From NCBI GenBank assembly GCA_037367405.1, contig JAZKJV010005753.1:1178001-1242000 (forward strand): 64,000 bases of DNA, in the 5' to 3' direction. Origin of the DNA: Ottelia alismoides (taxonomy: Eukaryota; Streptophyta; Magnoliopsida; Alismatales; Hydrocharitaceae). Shown here in pieces: positions 22,691-34,260 of the stretch. Each line of letters opens with the position of its first letter. The stretch's first letter is position 1. The notes under the pieces were generated by a model that saw only the letters and a program-made list of their open reading frames with translations, was not told the DNA's origin and searched no databases. The position numbers and the translations under genes are program-made.

Positions 22691-23142
22691 CCCGTTAACA
22701 TGAAAGGTAGACTCAGATGACATATGTCAATGCTTCCATTGTCATGTACCTTTCCGACCATGTATGGTCCCTTCCACTTGCTCTGCAACTTCCGTGGAAA
22801 TAATCTAAGACTGGCATCAAACAACCATACTCTCTGATCTGGCTCAAACCATTTGTGGCCGATATGAGAATCATGCCACTCCTTGACTCGGTTCTTGTAA
22901 TGTAGGCTGCTCGAAAAGGCTTCATCTCAAAGCTCCTCCAAGGCTGCCAATTCTGCCCTCCTCTGGTCTCCTATACTTATTGGATTTAAAAGTATCACTG
23001 TGACAACCCAAAGTGACTTATGCCTAATCTCAACAGGTAAATGTCAAGGCTTGTCATAAACGAGGGGAAAGGGAGATGTACCCAAAGGAGTCTTGAAGAA
23101 CGTCTGATATGCCCACAAGGCCGAGTCCAAAAGCTGTGACCA
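22691..23142 (-). pseudogene. A1 integrase C-terminal part
   Basis: Continuation of the integrase left of the partial LTR. Remnants of the family segments ALWAYxTxFKTPLGTSPF (about 23130-23080) and QRRAELAALEEL (22975-22930) are readable with stops. Aligns with 54570-54110 of A3. Confidence 0.78.
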
Positions 23143-25700
23143 TTCTGATGAGCGACCCGAGCAACTAAGGTAAAATGGTATCAAAGGTCGTTGCGACCTC
23201 GACCACTCGGATCGGACTCAACAAAAATAAGAAGGCCACCAAAATAAAAATCAATCAATCAAGCATGGATAGCGGTCTTGCTAATTGATGTTACCTGGTA
23301 TAGCTAATAGGGTCGAACACAAGGAGCATATGATGCTAACGCTACGAAGTAGAGAAGAATCCCAAAGACATAAAAAATGGTGGTTTTTAATTTTTCAATT
23401 TTTTTATGATTTTTAATATAAGAAAAAGGCTAAAAGGCAAACACAAGTCAACACTCAACATATTATTTAAAGACTCAAAAATACTCAAAAATTCAAACTA
23501 ACAATATTTTTGGGTTTTTAAAATATTCAGATGTTTTTTGGATTATTGGGATTTTTTTATTTTTAATTAATTCTCTAAAAATGAAATAAAAGCAAAAACA
23601 ACAAACAATGTGCAACTGAGATCTAGAGGCAAGTTAAAATAACTTAAAATGCCTTTAAAATCCCAACAACAATTTTATGATAAACTACACGCAAAGATCT
23701 AACTATAGACGAACAAAACACACTTTTTTTATTTTTATAATTTTTAAATGATTTTTCTAAGATTTTTAATCTTTTTCAATTTAATGGGTTTTATAGATGG
23801 GAATAAAATGAAACTTGGACTGAAGTTGAAACACAACAAAACAAACACAAAAAGATTCTTTTTTCAGAATTTTTAAGGGTTTTTAATATTTTTAATTTAT
23901 TTTTAAAAACAAATAGGAGCTATTTTTGAGGTTTTTGGATTTTGAAAAATAATAAATGAAAACAAAACAAAACCAAAAATTCAAAGAAATTCGTACACCA
24001 TGGCGAGAGCCACATGTCAAAATCTCATGATTTTTGGACAATGTTTGCTATTTATTGAATTGAAAACTAAACACATAGCATACAGGGACTAATCAGCAAG
24101 GAAAATAAGTTTCTGGACCAATAAATAATACACGTGTAAACTACGGGGTCCTATCTGTAATTTTCACATCAAATCCGCACATGTCCAAAATCAGTACACA
24201 TAGGGATATAACTAAAAATAATAAAACTATAACCTCAAAGCATAACAGAGAATAAGTTGAGGACACAAAATGCAATTAACCCACAAATACACGTGACAAA
24301 GCACATGAGACCCCACAAGGAGGACTGAAAAGTAAATATGAAAAATTATAGGGGTACGGATGTAAAAAGTCGCACCGTATACTTTTTATTTTATAGACTA
24401 AAAGACAAACTGAAACAAATGAAAGGGTAACAAAACAAATTACCCATGCAGCACGTGAGAGGCGCGTGGGATGGATAGGTGGCTGGCGCGGAGTGGATGA
24501 AGGCGGACGACTTTAGCGTTGGCAACTGTTAGATCCAACGGTCTGAAGAAGATGTGATTGTGTACGGTACGGGGGCCGTTAGATGTCACATCTAACGTCC
24601 TAACATCTATAGGCTCTGAACGACTGCGATGGAATTTGGGTGAGGGGAGTAATCAGACAGGGGAGATGTGCTCTTGAAGAACTCCGCCTGGGTGAGGTTC
24701 ACCAGAGCACCAGCGACAATCCGACGGTCCGATGAACGATCAGTCGGTGGCAACTGGCTCATGGGGTCACTCCATGTCAGGTGAACGGGTCGGATGGGCT
24801 CACCAACGATCGGATCTCCTGAACGGTGGTTGGGACCTGGGCGAGCTCTGGCGAAGCGGGTCGAGGGCGATTTGGGTGATCTCAATGCGTACTACAACCT
24901 GCAAGATAATGCTCAGACTCGGAGCGAAGCTCGGTCAACGTTATTGGACCGAAAGAAAAGGGAAGCGACAGTGAATGGAAGGGGGGTTTCCGGCGAAGCG
25001 ATGGGGGAAACCTAGGGCCTAATCTTGGCTCGGATAGACAAGATTCAGATGATCATATTGCGTCAGATGGTGGACGATGAGCTGGGGTGTCGATCAGAAC
25101 GGGCGGAGGTGACTGATAAGTCTCCAACCGGGTGGTCGGAGCTGGCAGAGGTGCGTCGGAGTGAAGAGGAAAGATCGAATTAGACAAGGGAGCTTAGGAC
25201 TACGAGAAAGATACCTGAAGGTCCTAGAGGAATGCAGAGCTCCAGGGGGTGCTGTCTATGGTGGTCGCTGCCTCGACCTCGCTGCGAAAGGTGGGGGAGG
25301 CTCATCGTGGCTGCGCTTTGTCCACGATTCTTGAGCGTTGGCTGCAGTGCTCCTCTCCGATCACCAAGGGTCTCCTCTGGTTGCTATCACCAAGGCGAAT
25401 GGTTCTAGGGTAGCAGAGAAGGGTGTGGCACGAGTTGCCTTCCTGGGGAGGCAAATGATGAACTTTATAGCATGTCCCAAGCAGTTGAAAGAAAGGGATC
25501 GAGCACGCGAATCGTGGTGATCCACACTTCCTAGGGATCCGCGAGGGTCACCGATCCACAGGGGAGAAGCGGGCGTCGAAATCGAGGTAAGAGGGATCAA
25601 GATCCGATCGAGAAAAATGGAAGAAAACGGGTTTGCGAGTCAAATCCACGCGCTAGGAGGGTCCGGGAGGGGTAGTTGACCGAGGTCAACATCCCTCCTG
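23143..25700 (-). repeat. partial Athila-like LTR inserted in A1 integrase
   Basis: Starts on + as ttc followed by TGATGAGCGACCC, the sense 3' end of an LTR plus three bases that in A1 lie between LTR and PBS. It ends at 25700 just beyond the W-box pair; the AT-rich sense 5' part of the LTR is missing. Flanks are GACCA (23138-23142) and GACCA (25701-25705), and their fusion restores the A3 reading gtgaccaatcctttcg. It resembles 44960-47490 of the A3 LTR. The GC-rich block (about 24440-25700) has ORFs but no recognisable protein. Confidence 0.82.
25464..25690 (-). promoter_or_regulatory. W-box pair and TATA box in partial LTR
   Basis: GTTGACCGAGGTCAAC at 25675-25690 is a perfect palindrome holding two inverted TTGACC W-boxes, the target of WRKY factors. 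TATAAA lies 206 bp downstream in sense (25469-25464). The spacing is matched in the A3 LTR (47460 and 47255). Confidence 0.6.
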
Positions 25701-26550
25701 GACCAATCCTTTCGACCAAGGTAGACGACCTTCTGTAATATAGTCTTGATCTCCATATTCTACACTTCAGCAGGACCATTGATCTGAGGGTGATATGGAG
25801 CGGCTACTCGATGGTCAATGTTGAACTCTCTAGCAAGGGCCTTTACCTTGTCGCTGACGAAATAAGACCCCCCATAAGATATCAACACTCGAGGTACCCG
25901 AACCGTGAAATGATACTCTTCCTCAAAAATCTACGTACAGTCCTAGCATCTGCAGTTCCATCGGGTATGGCCTCAACCCAACGACTCACATAATCAACGG
26001 CCAACAGAATGTACTCGAATCCTAAAACTTAAGGAATGGACCCATGAAATCAATACCCCACGCATCAAAAACCTCACAGAAGTGAATGGGCAGCATCGAC
26101 ATCATGTCATACTATCCATAAGCGCCCATCCTCTGACAGTCAGTACATCTGTTCACGAATTCATTAGAATCCTTGAAGAGAGTAGGCCACCATAGGCCGG
26201 ATTGGAGCACTTTCTGTGTCGTTCTCCTCCCAGAGTGATGTCCTCCTGCCTCCAGCTTGTGGTAGTAGGTGAGGATGCTATGATGCTCCTCCTGAGGTAT
26301 GCACCATCGCCAGACACTATCCCCTTCTTAATGATAAAGGATGGGATCCTCCCAATGGTAAGACATGGCCTTCGCTAGGAAGGTCTAGTTGCTGCCTGGG
26401 CCAACCTTGTGGAACTTTCTTTGTAACAAGATGGTCCACAATGTCGACGTACCATGGGAGCGAGGCGATGGCAAGGATCGCCTCATATGGGAAGGTCTCA
26501 CATATAGGATCAATCTGCTCAGAATCCTCAAGATGCTCTAATCAGGAGAG
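25701..26550 (-). pseudogene. A1 integrase N-terminal and catalytic part
   Basis: Zinc-finger and core segments are recognisable by comparison with A3 (55200-54580). The second catalytic region reads ISYGGSYF, so the second Asp is Tyr, and a stop sits within PAEV-stop-NMEIK near the Glu. Several stops and frameshifts; inactive. Confidence 0.82.
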
Positions 26551-27900
26551 ATGATCCGCCGCTACATTCTTGACTCCATGCTTATCCATAATCTCAATAT
26601 CAAACTCCTGGAGTTGAAGGATCCATCTAGTCAGTCTCTCTTTGACATCCTTCTTTTCCATGAGGTACCTGATGGCAGTATGATCAGTAAATATAGTCAC
26701 TCTAGATCTAATGATATATTATCTGAACTTATCAAGGGCAAAGACTACGGCTGCCATCTCCTTCTCAATGACGGTGCAGTTCCGCTGTGAGACATCCAAT
26801 GTACGGCTAGCGTAGTGAATGGCAAATAACACTCCATCCCTCCTCTATCCAATCACGACCCCTAAGACAAAATCGGAGGCATCCTTCATGATCTTGAATG
26901 GGAGAGACCAATCAGGCGACTGGAGGACAAGAGCCTCAACAACTAGACTCTTGAGAGTCTCAAATGACGCAAGGCACTTATCATCTACAATGAACTCTGT
27001 GTCTTTGGTCAGCAAATCAGTCAGCAGTCGGGTGATCCTACTGAAATCATGAATGAATCGTCGGTAGAAACCAACGTGCCCTAGAAAAGACCGTAACTGT
27101 CGCAAATTGTACGGTGGATTGAGTTTTCTAATGATATCCACCTTTTCCGGATCAACCTTCATGCCCCTGTTGGAGATGATATGACCAAGCACCGTCCCTT
27201 GAGCCACCATGAAGTGACTCTTCTCCCAAGATAATACTAGATGGACCTCGATACATCGCTGAAGGACACGGTCTAGGCACTCAAGACAAGCATCAAACCC
27301 ATCGCCACAGACCGAAAAATCATCCATGAAGACCTCTAAGAAATCAATCACCATGTCTCAAAAGATGGACAACATGCACCTTTGGAATGTCATCGGGTGT
27401 TACATAGACCAAAGAGCATCCGGCTGAAAGCATATGTACTACACGGATAGGTAAATGTGGTCTTGTCCTGGTCTTCTAGCGCAATGGCCACTAATTGTAT
27501 CCGAAGTACCCTTCAAGGAAGCAGTAGTGACTCTTCACATCTTGCCTCTCTATAATCTGATCAATAAAAGGAAACGGGAAATGATCCTTCATGGTGGCCT
27601 GATTCAATCGTCTGTAGTCCAAAGAGACCCTCAAAGAAGTGGGTACTCAGGTAGCGATCTACTCTCCAGACTCACTCACAACTGTAGTGATGCCCGTCTT
27701 TTTGGGCACCACATGTAATGGACTAACCCACTTGGAGTCGGAGATGGGGTAGATAAAATCGTTGCTCTATCATTTCAAGATTTCATTCATGATAACCTTT
27801 CGAAGATTTGGGTTCAGCCACCGCTAGATCTCAAGCGATGTCTTAGCATCCTTTTCGAGATAGATATGGTGGGAGCACAGGGCCAGACTTATCCCCTGGA
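26551..27900 (-). pseudogene. A1 reverse transcriptase and RNase H
   Basis: Open segment 27354-26845 (169 codons) holds VFMDDFSVCGDGF (RT active site), LVLSWEKSHFMV, RQLRSFLGHVGFYRRF and KDASDFVLGVVIG, where RNase H begins. RNase H continues frameshifted to 26551. The RT N-terminus (27900-27360) is split over frames. Wording and order are of Athila type. Confidence 0.88.
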
Positions 27901-29146
27901 GATCAGCTATGCTCCATCCTATCGCCTTGCTGTTCTTTTCAAGAACCTCCATCAAACGAGATTCTTACTCTCCAGTCAAATACACTAAGATAATGACTGG
28001 GTGCATCTCACGCTCGCCCGCAAGGAACCTATACTTCAACGACTACGACAAGGGCTTCTGCTGTGGACTACTGGGATTTGGTGGATCTGGCCTCTGAAAG
28101 ATCTGAGTGAATGCAACTAAATCCACATGGGAGAACACTTGCCGAACATGAAAATCTGGTGAAGACTGCTCTACTTGTGTATCTGTGCTCTAAATAGGAT
28201 CGGTCTCCACCCTAGCTGATGGCTTTGTGGAAATCATACATGGAATCATATCATCGAACTCTGCCCAATCAATATCTGACTCTAAGGGATCTGAATCTGA
28301 ATCTGAGAAAAATCAACTGCCTCGCTATCAGGAACGTGATCTGCTGCCTCAAATGTGTCGTCTGCTAGGAATACACTCTCCAAGATCTCCTCTACTGGAA
28401 TCTGTGCATCAACGAGATCTGGAGGTGAGAGGATGTCTCGTGAATCTGGGATTGTCCAAGCTGCCTCATCGTCTGTGATCACAAAATCACACTCATGGTG
28501 GATGTCTCGTTCTGCCTCTGTCATCTGCTCTGAATATGTAATCGGCTTTGAGCAAGCTGAATCTCGTGCTCTTGTCTCATCGATCATCTCTATTTGTATA
28601 CTTTCGCCCTCGACGCAAAAGTACATAAATAGACACTGCCTTAGTTGTGGCCAAGAACGGGCGTCGTAAAATTATTGGGGTATCGGTCACAGACTCAAGG
28701 ATCTCCATGTCCAACACAACGAAGTCCACGGAGAATTTCAGGCCCTGAATTGTGACGAACATGTCCTTTAGCAACCCCTTCTACCTCTAGACAGATCGAT
28801 CAACAAATTAAAGGATCTTCCTGCCCTATCGAAAAGGGGCAAATTCGAATCGGTTGAGTAAGGATGCCGGAAGTAGGTTGATAGAAGAGCCGTTGTCTAA
28901 TAGAGTTCGATCGAACCTCTGCTCATGTACGTGGCATCTGACATAGGGAGCCCCTTCATCTGGCCTCTTGGCTGGCAGACGGTTCAGGATGGCGAAGCAG
29001 GTGGCACGAGTGAGCACATGGATCTCTGAGTGGTGGTTCCTCCTCTTCCTGCGAATTGTGGTCCTCTCTCTGAGGTTCCTCTGGAAGAGGGGGATGTGCT
29101 CCAAGGCCTCCTGTAGAGTCAATTGTATCTTGAATCTATCGATCAT
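27901..29146 (-). pseudogene. A1 protease with acidic spacer
   Basis: 29146-28826 contains RFDRTLLDNGSSINLLP, the aspartic-protease active site (DxGSS), after the conserved segment ALEHIPLFQRNLRERT. A frame change leads to 28774-28577 with VDFVVLDMEILE and PIILRRPFLATTKA. An Asp/Glu-rich spacer (28626-28282) follows, then the run-up to RT. Active site kept, frame broken. Confidence 0.85.
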
Positions 29147-29268
29147 CTGTTGGCTGAACTCTAACTGCTGGGATTTTTTTGGATTTTCTTTTTTGTCCCC
29201 TTAGACAAGCGTAGTGCTTGAGGGAAGGGGATGGCTGAGCCCTCCTTAAATGGAGGGCTAGGGTTGGG

Positions 29269-31618
29269 TCACTGTTGTTGTGGTAGAGTAGAATCCACAC
29301 AAACATTTCCATGCATCACAGATGGACTCACAAATAAATAACCCTTTCCTTTATTACCAGAATAGTCCCGAGATACAACAACTGAAGGAAAGGCAACAAG
29401 TATAGAAATGGTGGCCTCAGTACCATCCTCGACATCTGGACTTAGGACATCAGCACCGCACTCTGGCTCAGCATCATCTCTGGTGGAATCAACACCACCT
29501 CTTGAATCTGGTGAAGTGACGGCCTCAGTACCATCCTCTGGGACTATTCCCTTGGTGGCATCCGTACGACCGCCATCATCATCATCATCATCATGAGCAG
29601 CATCAGCACCACTCTCCTCCCCATCTGGTGCTCCTGAGTCCTCATGTGGTCGTCGCTCAGATGAGGCACCGTCGGCTAGCATCCTACCACTCCTAAGTGA
29701 ATCAACGTCACTATCAAAAGTGTATGCAGAAATATCACCAAGCGAATCACTAGAAGTGGTAACCTCTGTAAAATCTACCTGCTCAGATTATTCTGGTTCG
29801 GTTCGATCTGCGCAGGTATGGCAGCCTTGCCTCTCACTATCTCCCTCATCTTCTATCTGAACTCATCCATCTCCCGTCTGAAAGTAGCCTACTGCTCGGA
29901 AATAAGGCAGGCGAGATCCTCAAGAACTGTGTTCTCATAGGCTGGCCCATGGGAATTGGATGGGTGGCCTCTCTGGAAATGAGGTTGTTGCTGCTGTGTA
30001 GGATGAGAGGGATACTGGGGATGAAACTGCTGAGGCTGTTGCTGTGGCTGTGGGACGAGGACCATGCTGCTGGTAAGGTGGTTGTGGCTATGGGAATTGG
30101 GGCTGCTGCTACTAGTGCTGGCTGAACTAGCCACCTTGAACTGGAGACTGCTACTGGGAAGAGATACCTCCGATCGACCAACGGAATCCGGGATGGTCTC
30201 GTCGGATCCCAGGCTGAGGTTGGTCGTACCAAATCCCGTTGACATCCATCAACGGCTCCTGCTTGTAAGTGGGTGGAGGGAGAACTGCCAGGGCTGATCC
30301 GACTGGTAGATGACCATCTGTGTGTCTTGAGACGGTGGTGGCTGGTAGTACTACTGCGGCTGCTGGAACGACTCCGCCTAAGCATGGTGAACCTGTCTGG
30401 GCTAGCTGGAATGCTGGGTCGAGCTGCTTCTACTGGGATCTGCCCGTGACCTGAGATGGGGCTGAGAAGCTGTCTCTCCCTCCTGGAGGCACATGATCTG
30501 GGTCTTCAAGTCACTCAACGTCTGTGCCATCTGATTTATCTGAGACATGCCCTGATATTTCTCCTTCTCAAACAACTCAAACCGGTCCAGTTTCTCGCTA
30601 ATAATCCCCATATCTGTGGTCGTCGACTCTGCATGTGTTGTGGCTGCTCATGATGTAGAAGGACCGGCATCGACCCGTGTTATCCTCTGATAGGACACAG
30701 CCTGTGCATGGGGCTTCCCCAGTGCATAGAGTCGGGTCTGGGACCATGTAGTTCTTTGCCATCTCCTCATAGATGACCCAGACTTGATCCTCATCCTTGA
30801 CAAAATATGAACCCCCCATAGGATGCATTCACTAGCCCCTGCAGCTTCGGTGTAAGCCCGCAGAAGAAACTCTAGACAAGGTTGGGCTTGGATATGTCAT
30901 GGTGAGGGCATCGGTTTGTGAGCTTCCTAAATCTGTCTCATGCCTCATGGAATTGCTCGTTGAGGAGCATGGAAAAGTTGCTGATCAGGCCTCTGGTTGC
31001 TTTCGTCCTGCCGAGTGGATAGTACATGTTCAAGTACTCATTCCGAAGATGTTCCCATGAAGTGACAAATCTCCCTAGGTGCTTCAGCCAGTTGGTTGCT
31101 CTATCTACAAGGGAGAATTGAAAGGACATCATCCTAATGGTGTCCTTGTGCACGAGCCATTCATGGACAGTACTGCAGACCATCTCAAACTCCTGGAGAT
31201 GGAGGTGAGGCTCATCTGTGGCGAGTCCATGGAAACAGGGTAGAAGCTGGATCATCTGAGGTGGGAGCATGAAATCTCCCGAAATAGCTGGTAGCACTAT
31301 CCATCTGTGGGTCAGAGTTGCACCAAGGTTGTGTAACTCCCTCATCGATCGTGCAGGTGCTACTGGCTGTGTTGGCTCCTCAGGCTCTCCTCTCTCACGA
31401 ATGGCAGGTCCTCGTCCACCACCGGCTCTACGCTGCTCTCTATCGGCTCTCATTTGCTCCATCTCTCGGTGCATATCTACCATTAAAGTCCCATGGTATC
31501 TAATATAATGTTGCATGGTCTCCAGAGAGACTAACATGGTGTTGTTGATGGCACCCTGATCAAGTGCGTAAGTCTGTGTCCCGCTGGGTCCATCAGTGTG
31601 CTCCTCATAGCTAGCCAT
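29269..31618 (-). pseudogene. A1 gag with Q/P-rich and acidic tail
   Basis: Gag forms the particle around retrotransposon RNA. ORF 31618-30938 (226 codons, starts MASYEEHTDGPSG) holds a coiled-coil-like, Arg-rich segment (residues 45-75), then the gag core with LLPCFHGLATDEPHLHLQEF and SLVDRATNWLKHL. After stops and frame changes come a core end (30828-30598), a coiled-coil (30611-30402, KLDRFELFEKEKYQ), a Q/P-rich stretch (30245-29889) and an acidic tail (29682-29269) with an Asp run and repeats of the type DGTEA. No CCHC knuckle was seen. Confidence 0.85.
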
Positions 31619-33169
31619 AATCTCTACAAAGGCAAAAGACCAAAACTCATGTGCTCATAAATCATCAACGGTCTGCTGCGGTCTCTGCTCGGGCACCTCA
31701 GGACTGGTAGAGGGGTGGTCGAGGGGGAATAGGGTGGAGTTAAACTCGGGTTTGGAGAGCAGGTCTCAGGTCTCACGAACTAACCTAGATGAGCGGGCTA
31801 GAGTGCTCGAAAGCGGTGCAGCCAGAGGCTGCCTATGGGATCTCCTGCCCATCATCTTGATGTAGCGAGTAAGGAGGATGAGATCTGGAAAACACACAAG
31901 ATCAGAAAGCAAACACCCAATTCGCCTACTCACGTAGAGCTGATGACCGTAAAGGCTCAGTCTTTTATCTTGTCAATTTTATTAGGTGATAAAACAATCT
32001 TTTAGAGCGATTAAGCGAGCTGGTAGGATCCCAATGCTCCTAACAGATTGTCCCGTATAAAAGGCCGGTAGTCTGCCAAGAGTTTGGGTATGGCTCTATC
32101 CTAGTGTGCAGGTCATTCTCTCGCTCATCTTAACCATAAAATGAGGGTATTACTCTCGCAAGACAAATTTTTAAGTGAGGTGTCTTTTTGGATCAAGTGA
32201 GTTTAGCAGTCCTAATTTTATAGTTTTTCTTTTTTTAGGTATTTTTCAGGCAAACAACGCCTAACGATTTTTTCGGTTCTCCTGATTATTTTAAGTCCAA
32301 AATAGAGGGAGAAGTCGAAAAAGCCGATGCACGATCAAACACGACGATGCATGAAGAGTAAGAAATGCGTACCTGACTCCAGCTCTCTACATGCAGGGTG
32401 ATCCACGCATAAATGTAAAGACAGAATTAAACTACCTATATGATGCAAGAAGAAATCGGCCTTAGACGAAACAATTTCTATACGCGAAGAATGATAGCTA
32501 GCTAATCAGACTAAGTCCGGAGTTTGATATTGAGAACCACTTAGTGCCCTCCACAACGAGTTCTGACAGCGCTGTATGTGGTTCCTCACGGCACGTGGAC
32601 TCAAGCCTAATTAAACTAACTTTTTCTTTGTGATTTATTTAATTAGGTCTAACTAACGATCTATAGGTGCAGGCAGATAATTAGGGTTGGGCCTTAATTA
32701 ATTACGTCACAATCAGATAAAAATCCTAAGTCTAGGGGCCAAAACCTTTGAAAATCTGATAAGCAATAAATGTGCTAGAAAATCAAAACCGGCGAAAATC
32801 TATGGTGAGGTCCCCCGAGCACATCGGTGCTTGGCGAAACAGACCTCGAAATAATCACCAAGTCTAAGTCCAGTGTCTGTCTTGTATTATTACAATAATA
32901 ATAACAGAAAATAAATCTAAGTCTACTCTAATATACACTACAACTCCCCACACACCTGCTCCTCGTCTCCTGCGCTCTCCTGCGGCTCGATGCAGAAACA
33001 AACCGCCTCCAAGTCACTCGGGTGCCTCGGCTCTCCGAAGATCACCGCCCTCGCTCGTTGGGCCCTTTCAAGAAACGGGAAACGGAAAATATGTCGGACC
33101 ATAGTTATTTATAAAAATCTATCAAATTGAGAAGAATATCAAGCAAGGAAACTGACAACTAAGCCGTGC
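31619..33169 (-). other. A1 5' leader
   Basis: 1.55 kb between PBS and the gag start with no ORF of note. It shares blocks with the A2 leader (38464-39530), including the 41-nt hairpin and the stretch around 32600-32340 (A2: 38910-39190). Confidence 0.75.
32807..32847 (-). ncRNA. conserved leader hairpin (A1)
   Basis: 41 nt. Outer stem GAGGTC with GACCTC; inner stem-loop GCAC-CGAT-GTGC. The A2 counterpart (38712-38752) is also 41 nt, with inner GTGC-CGAT-GCAC: two base pairs changed on both sides. Lies about 320 nt after the PBS. A role in RNA dimerisation or packaging is a guess from position and the self-complementary loop. Confidence 0.65.
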
Positions 33170-33187
33170 TCCCCGGCAACGGTGCCA
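33170..33187 (-). other. primer-binding site of A1
   Basis: TGGCACCGTTGCCGGGGA, three bases (gaa) after the LTR end. This is the Athila-type PBS, complementary to the 3' end of tRNA-Asp. Confidence 0.9.
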
Positions 33188-33190
33188 TTC

Positions 33191-34255
33191 TGATGAGAGG
33201 CCCGAGCGACTAAGGTAAAATGGTATCAAAGGTCCTTGCGACCTCAACTACGCGGATCGAACTCAACAAGAAAAAGAAGACCGCCAAAATAAAAATCAAT
33301 CAAGCAAGCAAGGATAGCGATCTTGCTAATTTATTTTACCTAGTATAGGTACAAGGGTGGAACACAAGGAGCACGTAATGCTAATGCTATTAAGTAGTCG
33401 AGAATCCCAAAGATATCAAAAATGATGGTTTCTAATATGTGAAAAAGTCTAAAAGGCAAACACAAACCAATACTCAACCAATTATTTGTAAAATCAATTT
33501 AGAATATCAAATGATTTTAAATTAAAAATTGTATAACATGAAAAATATTTGTTATTTTCTAAACTATTTTTATGTGATTTTTATTTATTTTTAGGAAAAA
33601 TAAAATATGTTTTACACATTATATTACATTATATATATGTATAAAATACCTACGTATTTTGTACAATTATTTTTATTTTCTTATTTTTGCATAAATACTC
33701 GAATTTTATATTTTATATATTTACAACAAGATTTTTGGAGTATAGAAATATTTTTGTTTTATTTTTGTTATTTATTTACTAGTATAAATTAAATAGGGAA
33801 AGATACATATATACATGTATTGTATACAACGTGAGAGAGAATTTTATTTTGTTTTTATTTTATTTTTCCAATTATTATTTTATTTTTAGAAGTATTTACA
33901 TGTGGATAAAAATACCTTTTTTATTTTTATTTTCGTAAAAATAAATTATATACATATAGATGGTAAATTTGTACAAGGTAGAGTGGCCCTATCTCTCTCT
34001 ACTTATTTTATTTGGCTATCAGGCCCATGCTGGACCCTCTCTTAGATTTAGGTCACTCAACATTTATTCTATATATTTCCTTCTTTTTCTTTTAATCTTT
34101 ATTCTTTTATTTTTGTACAAATACATGCTAATTATTGAATATTAAGAAACACATGATTATTGATAATGTATTGTATTTACAACTATATACAAGATGTTTT
34201 GCCAAGATATTCAGCTAAAATAAAAGAATAAAGAGTGATGAATGGGGATTCATCA
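33191..34255 (-). repeat. 5' LTR of A1
   Basis: 1065 bp, on + TGATGAGAGGCCC to GGGGATTCATCA. It shares with the 3' LTR the same internal deletion: at tcaaccaattatttg the A3 LTR has 2.2 kb more. It lacks the W-box/TATA/GC-rich block, so another promoter must have driven transcription if A1 was mobilised by its own LTR. Confidence 0.92.
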
Positions 34256-34260
34256 CTGGG

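Larger units (their letters stand above)
19142..34255 (-). mobile_element. Athila-like Ty3/gypsy element A1, complete, nested in A0
   Basis: 15.1 kb, with both LTRs (TGATGA...TCATCA), a tRNA-Asp-type PBS, gag, protease, RT/RNase H, integrase and PPT. The 5-bp target duplication CTGGG lies at 19137-19141 and 34256-34260; joining the flanks restores the A0 sequence gatggctgggccctcc, which parallels 29228-29240. All coding parts are broken. Secondary insertions: a MITE (19289-19592) and a partial LTR (23143-25700). Confidence 0.93.

Noticed and set aside
23143..25700. Reading the partial LTR as a minus-strand strong-stop cDNA
   Set aside because: It contains the TATA box and the W-box pair about 200 bp upstream of it, so it extends beyond the likely transcript start.
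30064..30297. Leu/Trp-rich ORF on +
   Set aside because: Opposite-strand shadow of the Q/P-rich gag segment.
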